From the NCBI GenBank assembly GCA_004298465.1, contig SCRT01000019.1, forward strand, positions 57,725 through 121,724: a stretch of 64,000 bases of DNA. The letters are read 5' to 3'. Shown piece after piece: positions 40,080 through 48,956 of the stretch (the first letter of the stretch is position 1; every line of letters starts with the position of its first letter). Origin of the DNA: Nevskiaceae bacterium. GTDB lineage: Bacteria; Pseudomonadota; Gammaproteobacteria; Nevskiales; Nevskiaceae. Made by a program: the position numbers and the translations under genes. The notes under the pieces are model-generated. The model saw nothing but the letters and a program-made list of their open reading frames with translations. It did no database searches and was not told where the DNA came from.

Positions 40080-41038
40080 CGTGCTGCTCCGAGGATTTCC
40101 GCCATCACCGCCATGCGCACTGCGATGCCGTTGTGCACCTGGTCGAGAATCCGCGACGGCGCTTCGTAGGCCAGTGCGCCGGCCAGCTCGACGCCGCGGT
40201 TGATGGGGCCGGGATGCATGAAGATGACGTCCGGGCCAAGGCGGTGCAGGCGTTCTTCCGTCAAGCCGAAATCAGCGTGGAATTCGCCGGCGGAAGGCAG
40301 CAGTGCGCCGATCATGCGTTCGCGCTGCAGACGCAGCAGCATCAGCACGTTCGCGCCTTCCACGCCACGTGCGAAGTCGTGGTACGGGGTGGCGCCGAGC
40401 GTGGCGAAGGTGTCCGGAACCAGCGTGCGCGGCCCCACGACACGGATGTCGCGGCAGCCGAGCGTGTGCAGCGCGTGGATGTCCGAACGGGCCACGCGGG
40501 AATGCAGGATGTCGCCGATGATCGCCACGCGCAGGTCGGAAAACGGCCGCCCGTTCAGGTGGCGGCGCAGCGTGAACATGTCCAGCAGCGCCTGCGTCGG
40601 GTGCTCGTGCTGGCCGTCGCCGGCATTCAGGATGGAAACATCGGGCGTGGCGTGGCGCGCGAAGAACGCGGCCGCGCCGCTGGCCTTGTGGCGCACCACG
40701 AACAGGTCCACCCGCATGGATTCGAGCGTGCGCAGCGTATCCAGCAGCGTCTCGCCCTTGGTGGTGGAACTCGTGGCGAGCTGCACGTTCACGACATCCG
40801 CCGACAGGCGCTTGGCCGCCAGCTCGAACGTGGTGCGGGTGCGCGTGGATGGTTCGAAGAACAGGTTGACGACGGTACGGCCGTGCAGCAGCGGCAGTTT
40901 CTTCGTTCCGCTCTGCTCCTCGCGGGCCATGTCTTCTGCGCGATCGAGGATTTTCACGAGCGTGGTGCGCGGCAATCCTTCAATACTCAACAGATGCCGC
41001 AAGCGGCCGTTGGCTTCGATCTGTGGATCGGCGATCAT
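40076..41038 (-). CDS. pyrB: Aspartate carbamoyltransferase catalytic subunit
   Basis: The 320-residue PyrB joins carbamoyl phosphate and aspartate in the second step of pyrimidine synthesis. The carbamoyl-phosphate motif FFEPSTRTRTTFELA, the lysine loop SSTTKGETLLDTL, HPTQALLDMF and MHPGPINRGVEL are all present. I chose ATG 41038 (MIADPQIEANGRLRHLLSIE). It is co-translated with pyrX. In Pseudomonas relatives pyrR would follow next; here that place is taken by the unusual operon at 41222-45219. Confidence 0.95.
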   Translation of the reverse strand: MIADPQIEANGRLRHLLSIEGLPRTTLVKILDRAEDMAREEQSGTKKLPLLHGRTVVNLFFEPSTRTRTTFELAAKRLSADVVNVQLATSSTTKGETLLDTLRTLESMRVDLFVVRHKASGAAAFFARHATPDVSILNAGDGQHEHPTQALLDMFTLRRHLNGRPFSDLRVAIIGDILHSRVARSDIHALHTLGCRDIRVVGPRTLVPDTFATLGATPYHDFARGVEGANVLMLLRLQRERMIGALLPSAGEFHADFGLTEERLHRLGPDVIFMHPGPINRGVELAGALAYEAPSRILDQVHNGIAVRMAVMAEILGAAR

Positions 41039-41221
41039 CGACTCTTGGGCTCTGACGCGAGGAACCGCGGCATTATCGCGCGTTGGGGCGCACGGCGGTG
41101 GCATGTTGATTCCGGATTCATGCCTGACGAGCGCGCACGACAGCGTGCCGTACCGGTGTGGATCGGTGATGCGCGTGGATGCGCCGTTACAGTCCTGGGA
41201 AGTTGAACGCCGCAGCGTTTT

Positions 41222-42544
41222 TCACGCACCTCGGTGCCAATCTTCAAAATGCCTGCGATGTGCGTCGGTATAACTGTGGCTTCCCAGATTGTGTTCGTAC
41301 CAATCCAGGTCCAGATGGTGGGCTTGTGCGTACGGCCGTGCGTAGATCGTTGGCGTCGTGGACGGGAATTTACCGTAGCGGTCATGCACATACTGGGCGA
41401 CAGTGCCCAGGCAGGCGACGAATTCATCCGAATAGGGCACGGCGGAAGATTGAATCTCCGGAGAGTAGGGACCAGGCCGGTTCGCCGTGTACGCTCCCTG
41501 CGGGCCAAACTTCATTGCGGCCATTCGCTGTGCGGCTTCGTGCATGTTCGCCACATACGGGGGTGTCCAGCCTTCGTAGACGCCATCGATCCCGACCGGA
41601 TTCGGCATCAGCCAGTCCTTGTTGCGCACGAAGCGGAACCCGAGCCCGGGCGCTCCGGCATCCGCGTAACCGCCCATGAGCGAAATCGGGTTGATCCCGG
41701 TAAACAGCCAGCCGCCCAGGCCCATGATCTGCTCGGCCAGAACGATGTTCTGGCACACCAGGGCGCAGTCCACGGCGCTCAAGGCCAGGCCGTATTTTTC
41801 CGTTTCGACCAGGGGCACTCGGCGATCGCGGTTCAGCAGTCCGGAGCGGATGAAAGGCTCCAGGTCGCCGCACGATTCACCCGTCCGTTCGTCGAAAAAC
41901 ACGGCTCCGCACTGGATTTGCATGGCCATGAAACCCATCAGGTACTGGGCGACGTCCACGACTGGGAAGAACACGGTGGACCCCGGCACATTCGCGTTCC
42001 ACAGGTTGTGGGCGCTGATGTGGGGTGCCTTGCGGGGGATCTCGACGCGGTGTTCGAACAGGCGATGCGTGGCGCAACGCACTTGCTCTACCACAGCTTG
42101 CAGGCGTTCGGTGCCGGCGAGCCTGGGGTCGACGGGCTGGATGTCGCGAGTCCGCACGATGTAAGTGCCGGTATCGTTCGTGTAGATCAACTCTCCCGTC
42201 CCGATGCCGCCGCCACTTGGAGATGCGCGGCCACCGAAGCGCAGCGAATAGCTGCTCAAGGCATTTTCGCCATCACGAAACGGGATGCCTTCATGCAGCC
42301 CCACCACGCCGCAGGCCAGGGCCAGCAGGACGCCTTCTTCCAGGGGTGAAAGGGGAACGGGTTCCGACTTCGAGGTCCAGGCCAGCGGACCGTCAGGGAT
42401 CGACATGCCGAGGCCGAAGCGGCGCGAGCGGCGCCGGAAAATCACGTCGGTCAGATCGGAATAAGCGACATGCGCGAAACCCGGTACGGAGCTTGCGTCA
42501 GCGTCCGCGTCGGGATGTCCTGCACGGTTCCGTGGCTTGCCCAT
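41222..42544 (-). CDS. Uncharacterised protein A, paralogue of the 43480-44769 product
   Basis: A 440-residue soluble protein that I cannot place in a known family. It is clearly homologous along its full length to the gene at 43480. Shared blocks include IFxRRSRRFGxGM near the start, RFGGRASP with GELIYTND, GLGGWLFTGINPISLMGGYA, and a His-rich end (QAHHLDLDWY, then GSHSYTDAHRRH, then DWH). The RRSRRF start and GGRASP segment faintly recall nitroreductase/SagB-type flavoproteins; this is weak. It is the last gene of a four-gene operon, 17 bp after the hydrolase. I chose ATG 42544 with AAGAG upstream. Confidence 0.7.
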   Translation of the reverse strand: MGKPRNRAGHPDADADASSVPGFAHVAYSDLTDVIFRRRSRRFGLGMSIPDGPLAWTSKSEPVPLSPLEEGVLLALACGVVGLHEGIPFRDGENALSSYSLRFGGRASPSGGGIGTGELIYTNDTGTYIVRTRDIQPVDPRLAGTERLQAVVEQVRCATHRLFEHRVEIPRKAPHISAHNLWNANVPGSTVFFPVVDVAQYLMGFMAMQIQCGAVFFDERTGESCGDLEPFIRSGLLNRDRRVPLVETEKYGLALSAVDCALVCQNIVLAEQIMGLGGWLFTGINPISLMGGYADAGAPGLGFRFVRNKDWLMPNPVGIDGVYEGWTPPYVANMHEAAQRMAAMKFGPQGAYTANRPGPYSPEIQSSAVPYSDEFVACLGTVAQYVHDRYGKFPSTTPTIYARPYAQAHHLDLDWYEHNLGSHSYTDAHRRHFEDWHRGA

Positions 42545-42561
42545 GAACGAACGCTCTTGGA

Positions 42562-43473
42562 TTAGTGATCGTCGAAATGTTCGAGTACGAAGCGTACGGC
42601 TTTCGCGATCGCGTCGCGCGCTTCGGGGATCCGGTGGGCGAACAGCTGGAATACGTGGCACATGTCGGCATAAACCGCCAACTCCGCGTGTACACCGGCC
42701 GCGGAGGCGCGCTCGATGATGCGCGCCGCGTCGTCGTACAGCACTTCGTCGGCGCCGACTTGGGCCAGCAGCGGAGCCAGGCCCGAGAAGTCAGCGTTCA
42801 AGGGATAGGCGCGGACGTCCGATGGCGAAGGGGTGCAGGCCTGGAAATACACGGCTGCCATGGTGCCGAGAATTTCCGCCGTGACCATCCGGTCGACACG
42901 TGCCCGGCGAGTCATGCTGTTGCCGCTCTGCGTCAAATCCACCCACGGGGAAAACATCACCAGAGACGCAGGCTGGGGTCGGGCCAGTTCGCGCAGTCGC
43001 AAGGCGGTGGTCAGCACGAGGCCGCCACCGGCGGAATCACCCATGATTGCGGCTTTGCGCGGGTCCTGGCCGTGCGCCAGCAACCAGTTCCAGACCGTTT
43101 CGATGTCCTCGTTGGCGGCCGGAAACGGATGTTCCGGCGCCAGCCGATATGCGACTCCCAGGAGCTTGCAGCGCGCCGCCCGGCTGATGCGTGCCATCAG
43201 ATCGCCGTGCGATTCGAGAGATCCCAGGACGAAGCCTCCGCCGTGCAGGTAGAGGATGGTTCGATCGCTGTCGGCGGCGTCGGCTCCATATATCCATCGT
43301 GCAGGAACGCCGTCTGCGTCGACGTCTTCGTGCCGGACTGCGAGTGTTGGGTCGGCGACGGTGAACATCGCATCCCAATCGCTGCGGAAATCGGCGATTT
43401 CGGTGCGTGAATGGAAGCGTTTCATCGCGGGTTCCAGTTCCCGCCACAGGTCGATGAATTCCTTTGATGCCAT
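42562..43473 (-). CDS. Alpha/beta hydrolase, HSL family
   Basis: The 303-residue esterase/lipase-type protein has the HSL-family oxyanion motif HGGGFVLGS (about residue 76-84), the nucleophile motif GDSAGGG (Ser about 146), a Gly-Ala-Asp-Glu acid region (VGADEVLYDDA) and a C-terminal His in DMCHVFQLF. It hydrolyses an ester, probably of a small or bulky alcohol. GGAGG lies 10 nt before ATG 43473. It is sandwiched between two paralogous unknown genes (6 bp and 17 bp gaps), so its substrate may belong to the same pathway. Confidence 0.88.
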   Translation of the reverse strand: MASKEFIDLWRELEPAMKRFHSRTEIADFRSDWDAMFTVADPTLAVRHEDVDADGVPARWIYGADAADSDRTILYLHGGGFVLGSLESHGDLMARISRAARCKLLGVAYRLAPEHPFPAANEDIETVWNWLLAHGQDPRKAAIMGDSAGGGLVLTTALRLRELARPQPASLVMFSPWVDLTQSGNSMTRRARVDRMVTAEILGTMAAVYFQACTPSPSDVRAYPLNADFSGLAPLLAQVGADEVLYDDAARIIERASAAGVHAELAVYADMCHVFQLFAHRIPEARDAIAKAVRFVLEHFDDH

Positions 43474-43479
43474 GGGGTG

Positions 43480-44769
43480 TCATCCTCCGTCCGCAGAATT
43501 TTTCCCGTGCCAGGTCGCCGCGTGGTTCCTGTGGCTGTCCAGGCAACTGTGCGGCCCAAGGAATCGGTCATACCACGCCAGGTCGATGTGATGAGCCTGA
43601 ACATAGGGCGTAATCAGGATTGACGGAGCGGTGACCGGAAACTTCCCGTAGGTATCCAGCAGATACTGGGCGACGGTTCCGAGACATTCGACGAGTTCAT
43701 CGGAATAAGCGCTCGCCGTCGCCCGGATGGCCGGTGTGTAAGCGCCGCCATCGGCTGCGCGATAAGCGCCCTGCGCGCCGAACTTGACTTCCGCGACACG
43801 CCGCGCGGCCGCGTGCATGTCCGGCACATAAGGAGGACACCATGCCTCGAATATGCCGTCCAGGCCGACGGGGTTGGGTGTCAGCCAGCGGGTGTCGTGA
43901 GTGAACCGGAAGCCGAGCCCGGCAATGCCGGCATCGGCGAAGCCGCCCAGCAGTGAAATGGGGTTGATGCCGGTGAACAGCCAGCCGCCCAGGCCGATGG
44001 CTTGCAGGCCGAGCGTCATGTTCTGGGCCATGATCGCGTTTTCCATGGAAGCCGTCGAAAAGACCGAGGCTTCGATCATCCCGATCGGGGTCTTGCGCGT
44101 GCCGTCGAGCAGGCCCGACTTCACGAAGCGCGAAAGGTCACCACAGGGACGCTGGGTTTTTTCGTCCACGAGCAGCGTCCGGTTCTGGATGAGCAGCGCC
44201 ATGATCCCCAGCATTTTCTGCGCAAGGTCGATGACGGGAACGAACAAGGTGCTGCCCTCGACGTTGGCGTTCCAGAAATTGTGCTCGTGCATGTGGGGTG
44301 GTGCGCGCGGAATCGTCACCCGCGAAGTCGACAGTTGGCGCGTGTGTTTCCGCACTTGCTGGATCACGGCATCCAGCCGGTCGACGCCCGACAGATGTGC
44401 GTCCACCGGCGCGACCTCGCGCGTGCGCACGATGAACGTGCCGGAATCGTTCGTATAAATCAGCTCGCCGGTACTGATGCCGGCCCCGCCCGGAGAGGCG
44501 CGACCGCCAAACCGGAATGCATAGCTGGCGAGGCCGGGGTCGCCGTCACGATGGGGAATGCCTTCGTGCCATCCAACCGAGCCCGAGGCCAGCGCGACAA
44601 GCGTGGATGTTTCCAGCTCGCTGAGCGGCTCAGGTGGCAGCCGGGAAGCATGGGCCAGGGGACCGGCCGGGATCTGCATGCCAGCGCCAAAGCGGCGTGA
44701 ACGGCGGCCAAAAATGGCATCGAGCAAGTTGAACTCGGCGACCGCACGCAGTGGATCTTCCCGCTTCAC
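43480..44769 (-). CDS. Uncharacterised protein B, paralogue of the 41222-42544 product
   Basis: A 429-residue protein that aligns end to end with protein A, at roughly half identity by eye. The same landmarks are AIFGRRSRRFGAGMQIPAG, GGRASPGGAGISTGELIY, GLGGWLFTGINPISLLGGFA, PPYVPDMHAAARR, and the His-rich end QAHHIDLAWYDRFLG then HSCLDSHRNH then TWH. No signal or membrane helix is seen. The start is GTG 44769, 6 bp after the GlcG/HbpS-like gene. The conserved HH, HS, DxH and WH residues could form a metal site. Two diverged copies in one operon suggest a heteromer, but this is inference. Confidence 0.7.
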   Translation of the reverse strand: MKREDPLRAVAEFNLLDAIFGRRSRRFGAGMQIPAGPLAHASRLPPEPLSELETSTLVALASGSVGWHEGIPHRDGDPGLASYAFRFGGRASPGGAGISTGELIYTNDSGTFIVRTREVAPVDAHLSGVDRLDAVIQQVRKHTRQLSTSRVTIPRAPPHMHEHNFWNANVEGSTLFVPVIDLAQKMLGIMALLIQNRTLLVDEKTQRPCGDLSRFVKSGLLDGTRKTPIGMIEASVFSTASMENAIMAQNMTLGLQAIGLGGWLFTGINPISLLGGFADAGIAGLGFRFTHDTRWLTPNPVGLDGIFEAWCPPYVPDMHAAARRVAEVKFGAQGAYRAADGGAYTPAIRATASAYSDELVECLGTVAQYLLDTYGKFPVTAPSILITPYVQAHHIDLAWYDRFLGPHSCLDSHRNHAATWHGKNSADGG

Positions 44770-44775
44770 GTTCTT

Positions 44776-45219
44776 TTACGGATTTGGGGCGTGTGGATTC
44801 ACAAAAACAGTTCGAAAGCCGGCCTGCTCAAGCCCTGCCATGCAGCAGGCAATGTCCTGTTCGACGCTGCCGCCGCTGGCGCCGATCGCGCCCAGAAGTT
44901 CTCCGCCCTGATTCAGGATGGGGATGCCGCCACCCACGATGCACATTTCGGATGTGGTGTGTTGCAACCCGTAACCGGGAGCCCCCTCCACCACGATGCT
45001 GCGAACCATGCTGGTCGGGCGTTGGAACGCTGCGGCCGTCCACGCTTTCTTGCGTGCGATTTCGATGTTTGCGAATCGCCCGGCCGCTGGTCGACGAGCG
45101 GCGAGGACGTGACCTCCCGCATCGACGATCACGATGGAACTGGCCAATTTCTGGCGTGCCGATTCAGCAAGCGCTTGCTGAAGCAGGAACTCGATTTGTT
45201 CGTCCTTGAGCGCAGACAT
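44776..45219 (-). CDS. GlcG/HbpS family heme-binding-like protein
   Basis: The 147-residue protein matches the GlcG/HbpS (PF03928) family: SSIVIVDAGGHVLAARRPAA, ARKKAWTAAAFQRPT and the Gly-rich GGGIPILNQGGELLGAIGAS. HbpS binds heme or iron at the cell surface in Streptomyces; GlcG is of unknown function in glycolate clusters. It is the first gene of the four-gene operon, with a promoter-like sequence just upstream. No signal peptide is seen here, so it should be cytoplasmic. Its role in the operon is unknown. Confidence 0.85.
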   Translation of the reverse strand: MSALKDEQIEFLLQQALAESARQKLASSIVIVDAGGHVLAARRPAAGRFANIEIARKKAWTAAAFQRPTSMVRSIVVEGAPGYGLQHTTSEMCIVGGGIPILNQGGELLGAIGASGGSVEQDIACCMAGLEQAGFRTVFVNPHAPNP

Positions 45220-45253
45220 GGAAGTCCCTCGGGTTCGCGAGAATTCCGTCGGA

Positions 45254-45282
45254 CTCTAGAGGACGTTTTGGATAGGTGTCAA
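45254..45282 (-). promoter_or_regulatory. Candidate promoter of the four-gene operon
   Basis: On the minus strand a consensus -35 TTGACA (45277-45282) is followed after 17 bp by a weak -10 CTAGAG (45254-45259). It lies 35 bp before the ATG of the GlcG/HbpS-like gene. Confidence 0.4.
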
Positions 45283-45337
45283 ACCATTGGATCGGCGAAG
45301 TTTTGTGCCATGAAGCAGCAGTATTGAGGCAGGACCC

Positions 45338-45796
45338 CTATGAGCCAGAGGGGTTCAACGCGTGCTGCACAGCGAGCTCGGTGCGCAGGAACTGCTCGAG
45401 GATGACGCACGCAGCCATGCCGTCGCGGTCGCCCTTGCGGGTTTTCCGTGGACGTCTTCCGCTGGCGCGTGCCTTGCGGATTTCATCGTCAGCCGTTCGC
45501 GAGGAAAACCGTTCGTCGCACAGATGAACGGTTTGTCCCAAGCGCTGCTCCAACTGGCCGGCGAAGGCGCGTGCGGCCTGGCTCATGGCCTGTTCGGTGC
45601 CATCCTCGTTCAGCGGCAGGCCGACAATGCAGACTTCCGGTTGCCATTCCGCGACGAGGACGGTGATGGCGCGCCAGTCGGGGGTGCCGGTGTGGTGCAG
45701 GGTGGTCAGCGCGCGGGCTTGCCCGGTTGCGCCACTGCCGACCGCGACGCCGATGCGCCGCAGGCCGTAGTCGAAGGCGAGGCAGGTGCCGGGCAC
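45338..45796 (-). CDS. ruvX: Holliday junction resolvase-like / pre-16S rRNA nuclease YqgF
   Basis: The 152-residue YqgF/RuvX nuclease has the RNase H-like start TCLAFDYGLRRIGVAVGSG, the acidic site VGLPLNEDGTEQ and DERFSSRTADDEIR. It trims the 5' end of 16S rRNA precursor. I chose GTG 45796, 8 nt after the yqgE stop, because the family starts just before LAFD; the open frame extends upstream into yqgE. The yqgE-ruvX pairing is conserved across gammaproteobacteria. Confidence 0.93.
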   Translation of the reverse strand: MPGTCLAFDYGLRRIGVAVGSGATGQARALTTLHHTGTPDWRAITVLVAEWQPEVCIVGLPLNEDGTEQAMSQAARAFAGQLEQRLGQTVHLCDERFSSRTADDEIRKARASGRRPRKTRKGDRDGMAACVILEQFLRTELAVQHALNPSGS

Positions 45797-45803
45797 GGTG
45801 CGT

Positions 45804-46367
45804 TCAGGCGTGGCCGGCAATACTGGACAGGTAGCGGGCGTCGAAGCCGAGCAGTTCGGTGGCGGCGCGCCAGCGTTCGTCGGGCGGGCGCGAGAACAGC
45901 AACGCGGGGTCGAAGGGGCTGTTGAGCCACGCGTTGTTGCGGATTTCATCGTCCAGTTGCCCGGCGCCCCAGCCGGCGTAGCCCAGGGCCACGAGGTAGT
46001 GGGCCGGGCCTTCGCCGCGGCCGATGGCGTCCAGGATGTCGCGCGAAGTCGTGATGTAGAGGTCGTCCGCCAGTTGCAGGCACGATTCCCACGCGCTGGT
46101 GGTGTCGTGGATCACGAAGCCGCGCTGCGGCGCCACCGGGCCGCCCCAGTAGAGGATGGCGTTCGTGTCCTTCAGCGCCTCGTGCGCGATTTCCAGGTGC
46201 GTCAGCATGGTGGCGAGGCGCACGTCCGTCGGCCGGTTGATGACCAGGCCCAGCGCGCCATCCCCGTTGTGTTCGCACATGAGCGTGACGGAATGGTCGA
46301 ACAGTCCGTCATCCAGCCCCGGCATGGCGATCAGAAACTGGTTCTTCAGTGAACTGGCGTCGGACAT
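45804..46367 (-). CDS. yqgE: UPF0301 family protein YqgE/AlgH
   Basis: The 187-residue protein starts MSDASSLKNQFLIAMPGLDD and has HSVTLMCEHNGDGALGLVIN, WGGPV and LGYAGWGAGQLDDEI, the marks of the YqgE/AlgH family. The exact biochemical role is not settled. I chose ATG 46367, which fits the family length. It precedes ruvX by 7 bp and follows gshB by about 107 bp on the same strand. Confidence 0.93.
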   Translation of the reverse strand: MSDASSLKNQFLIAMPGLDDGLFDHSVTLMCEHNGDGALGLVINRPTDVRLATMLTHLEIAHEALKDTNAILYWGGPVAPQRGFVIHDTTSAWESCLQLADDLYITTSRDILDAIGRGEGPAHYLVALGYAGWGAGQLDDEIRNNAWLNSPFDPALLFSRPPDERWRAATELLGFDARYLSSIAGHA

Positions 46368-46474
46368 GAAGGCAGTATCCGGGCGCGTCGAGGGGTTTAC
46401 AAGTTGTGATCGGTGAGTGGCCTGAGAATCGCAATGCAACTTTTTGGCCGTTCACCGCTTGCCGCCATGAATTT

Positions 46475-47419
46475 CTAGCGATCAATCGCCTCGATCACCT
46501 GCCCGGCGATGTCGGTGCCGCGGGCGGCATCGATTTCGCGGCTGCAGGTGGGGCTGGTGACGTTGATCTCGGTCAGGCAGTCGCCGATCACGTCGAGCCC
46601 CACGAACAGCAGCCCGCGGCGCTTGAGTTCCGGTCCGACGCGCGCGGCGATGGCGCGGTCGCGCGCTGTCAATTCCCGCACTTCGCCGTGGCCGCCGGCT
46701 GCAAGGTTGTTGCGCGTTTCCCCTGGCTTGGCGAGGCGCGCGAGGCAGTACGGCACGGCTTCGCCGTCGACCATCAGGATGCGCTTGTCGCCGTCCACGA
46801 TGGCGGGCAGGAACTTCTGCGCGACGATCGTGTGCCGGCCGTAGGCGGTGAGCTGCTCGATCACGCTGCCGAGGTTGACGCCGTCCGGCTGCACGCGGAA
46901 CACGCCCTGGCCGCCCATGCCGTTCAGCGGTTTGTAGATCACGTCGTGGTGCTCGGCGTGGAAGGCGCGCAGTTGCTCGGCATCGCGCGCGATCAGTGTT
47001 GGCGGAGTCAGCTCCGAGAACCACGCCGTGAACGCCTTTTCGTTGCAGTCGCGCAGGCTGTCCGGGCGGTTGACGACCTGCGCGCCCTGCTCGGCGGCGC
47101 GTTCCAGAATCCACGTCGCTGTCACGTATTCGAGGTCGAAGGGCGGGTCGACGCGCATCAGGATGGCGTCGAGCGTCCCGAGTGGTCGCGCGGTGGCGGG
47201 GCCGGTGAAGTCGAACCAGTGAGTGTTGTCGTCGTGGACGGTGAGCGGGCGCGTGCGGCCCCAGGCGCTGCCGTCGGCCAGCCACAGGTCGCCTGGTTCC
47301 AGGTAGTGCAGCGCCCAGCCGCGCTTCTGGGCGGCCAGCAACAGCGCCAGCGTGGTGTCCTTGTACGGGTGGATGGCGGCGATCGGGTCCATCACCACGC
47401 CAAGGGTCTTCGCGTTCAC
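46475..47419 (-). CDS. gshB: Glutathione synthetase
   Basis: The 314-residue ATP-grasp enzyme adds glycine to gamma-glutamylcysteine. Features are LGVVMDPIAAIHPYKDTTLA at the start, DAILMRVDPPFDLEY, the grasp loop VIYKPLNGMGGQGVF, RILMVDGEAVPYCLAR and the metal-binding INVTSPTCSREID. It starts right at the stop of gshA (1 bp boundary, 47419/47420), so the two steps of glutathione synthesis form one operon. Confidence 0.96.
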   Translation of the reverse strand: MNAKTLGVVMDPIAAIHPYKDTTLALLLAAQKRGWALHYLEPGDLWLADGSAWGRTRPLTVHDDNTHWFDFTGPATARPLGTLDAILMRVDPPFDLEYVTATWILERAAEQGAQVVNRPDSLRDCNEKAFTAWFSELTPPTLIARDAEQLRAFHAEHHDVIYKPLNGMGGQGVFRVQPDGVNLGSVIEQLTAYGRHTIVAQKFLPAIVDGDKRILMVDGEAVPYCLARLAKPGETRNNLAAGGHGEVRELTARDRAIAARVGPELKRRGLLFVGLDVIGDCLTEINVTSPTCSREIDAARGTDIAGQVIEAIDR

Positions 47420-48775
47420 TCAGGCGGCCTCGACGGGTTGGGCAACAGTGACGCTTGGTTCGGCGGCGTGCACGTGGGCGATCTCGCGGGCGGCGGCCAG
47501 CAGCGCCAGGCGCGCGACGACGCCGTAGGCGTAGAAGCGGTTCGTGTGGCAGTCCGCCTCGCCACCGTGGTGCGGGTGCACGCCGGGCTCCGCGAACGCC
47601 AGCTGCTTGAAGCGCGCGCCGGGCGCGTTCAGGTTTTCCTGCGTGCTGCGGCCGGCGTTGACGCGGTAGAAGCCGCCGACGACGTAGTGGTCGATCATGT
47701 ACACGACGGGTTCCGCCGGGCCGCCTGGCAGCTCCCCATCGCCGTCGACGCGTTCCAGCGTCGGCACGCCTTCCTGGATGATGACAGCGTCGACCTCGCG
47801 GCCTTCCTTTGTAGCGCTCATCTTCTTGCGCGTCTTGCGGTTGAGGTGGCGCAGCTCGTCGCCGCTCTTCACCGTCATCACGCCCATGCCGTAGGTGCCG
47901 GCATCCGCCTTGACGATCACGAAAGGTTCTTCCGTGACGTTGTATTGCTTGTATTTCGCGCGGATGTCTTCCAGCAGCAGCTCGACGTTGCGGGCGACGC
48001 AATCCTCGCCCTCGTGTTCCTTGAAGTTCACGCTGCCGCAGTTGCGGAACATCGGTGTCACCCACCACGGGTCGATGCCGAGCAGTTCGCCGAATTCCGC
48101 GCCGACCGCGTTGTATTGCGTGAAGTGCTGGGTCTTCAGCCGCGATGACCAGCCAACACCAAGCGGCGGGATGACGGGCTGGCCGAGGTTTTCGAGGAGC
48201 GCCGGACGCCCGCCCGACAGGTCGTTGTTCAGCAGCACGAGGCACGGTGTGAAGCCGTCGATGCGGACGTGGCCGTCGGCCGTGCGCTGGATGGGGTGCA
48301 GCACGAGTTCGCGGCCGGAGGCCAGCGGCAGCGTTTCCGGTTCGTGCAGGTCGTCGCGCAGCGAGCCGACGTGGACGCGGTAGCCAGCGTTGTGGATCAG
48401 TTCCGTGAGCACGGCGACGTTTTCCAGGTAGAACTGGTTGCGCGTGTGGTTCTCGGGGATCAGCAGCACGCCGCAGGCCGTTGGCATCACGCGCTCGAAG
48501 GCCGCCTGCAGCGCCTGGATGCACAGCGGCTCGAACGCCGGGTTCAGGTTGTTGAAGCCGGCCGGGAACAGGTTTGTGTCGACCGGCGCGAGCTTGAAGC
48601 CGGCGTTGCGCAAGTCCACGGAGCCATAGAACGGCGGTGGCGTGGCGCGCCACTGGGCGCGGAACCAGGCTTCGATATCAGCGGCGTGTTCCCGCAGCAG
48701 CGACTCGAAGCGCAGCAGCGGCGCTTGCCGCGCGGTGGTCAGATCGGGGACCGCACATTCAGGCTGCGTGGGCAT
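47420..48775 (-). CDS. gshA: Glutamate-cysteine ligase, proteobacterial GshA type
   Basis: The 451-residue protein fits the TIGR02049-type glutamate-cysteine ligase of many proteobacteria, not the E. coli type. Segments are RNAGFKLAPVDTNLFPAGFN, LIPENHTRNQFYLEN, VGWSSRLKTQHFTQYNAVGA, VNFKEHEGEDCVARNV and VIVKADAGTYGMGVMTV. It catalyses the first step of glutathione synthesis. I chose ATG 48775. A second, decayed piece of this gene occurs at 59968-60092. It is divergent from pilG with about 180 bp between. Confidence 0.94.
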   Translation of the reverse strand: MPTQPECAVPDLTTARQAPLLRFESLLREHAADIEAWFRAQWRATPPPFYGSVDLRNAGFKLAPVDTNLFPAGFNNLNPAFEPLCIQALQAAFERVMPTACGVLLIPENHTRNQFYLENVAVLTELIHNAGYRVHVGSLRDDLHEPETLPLASGRELVLHPIQRTADGHVRIDGFTPCLVLLNNDLSGGRPALLENLGQPVIPPLGVGWSSRLKTQHFTQYNAVGAEFGELLGIDPWWVTPMFRNCGSVNFKEHEGEDCVARNVELLLEDIRAKYKQYNVTEEPFVIVKADAGTYGMGVMTVKSGDELRHLNRKTRKKMSATKEGREVDAVIIQEGVPTLERVDGDGELPGGPAEPVVYMIDHYVVGGFYRVNAGRSTQENLNAPGARFKQLAFAEPGVHPHHGGEADCHTNRFYAYGVVARLALLAAAREIAHVHAAEPSVTVAQPVEAA

Positions 48776-48956
48776 GATGGCTCGATTACAGGCAGGCCGG
48801 AAAGGATAGCGCAAGCTCGCGCTGGCGGCGCTGTAGCGGCGCGGGCGCCTGGCGGGCCGTTATGCTAAAACTGCAACCCGGACGAGGCGGGCACCGGGCG
48901 GTTGGGCAGCGCAGGCTGCCGAAGCATCATCGAGCTTTGTAGCGAAGGGGGTGGGT

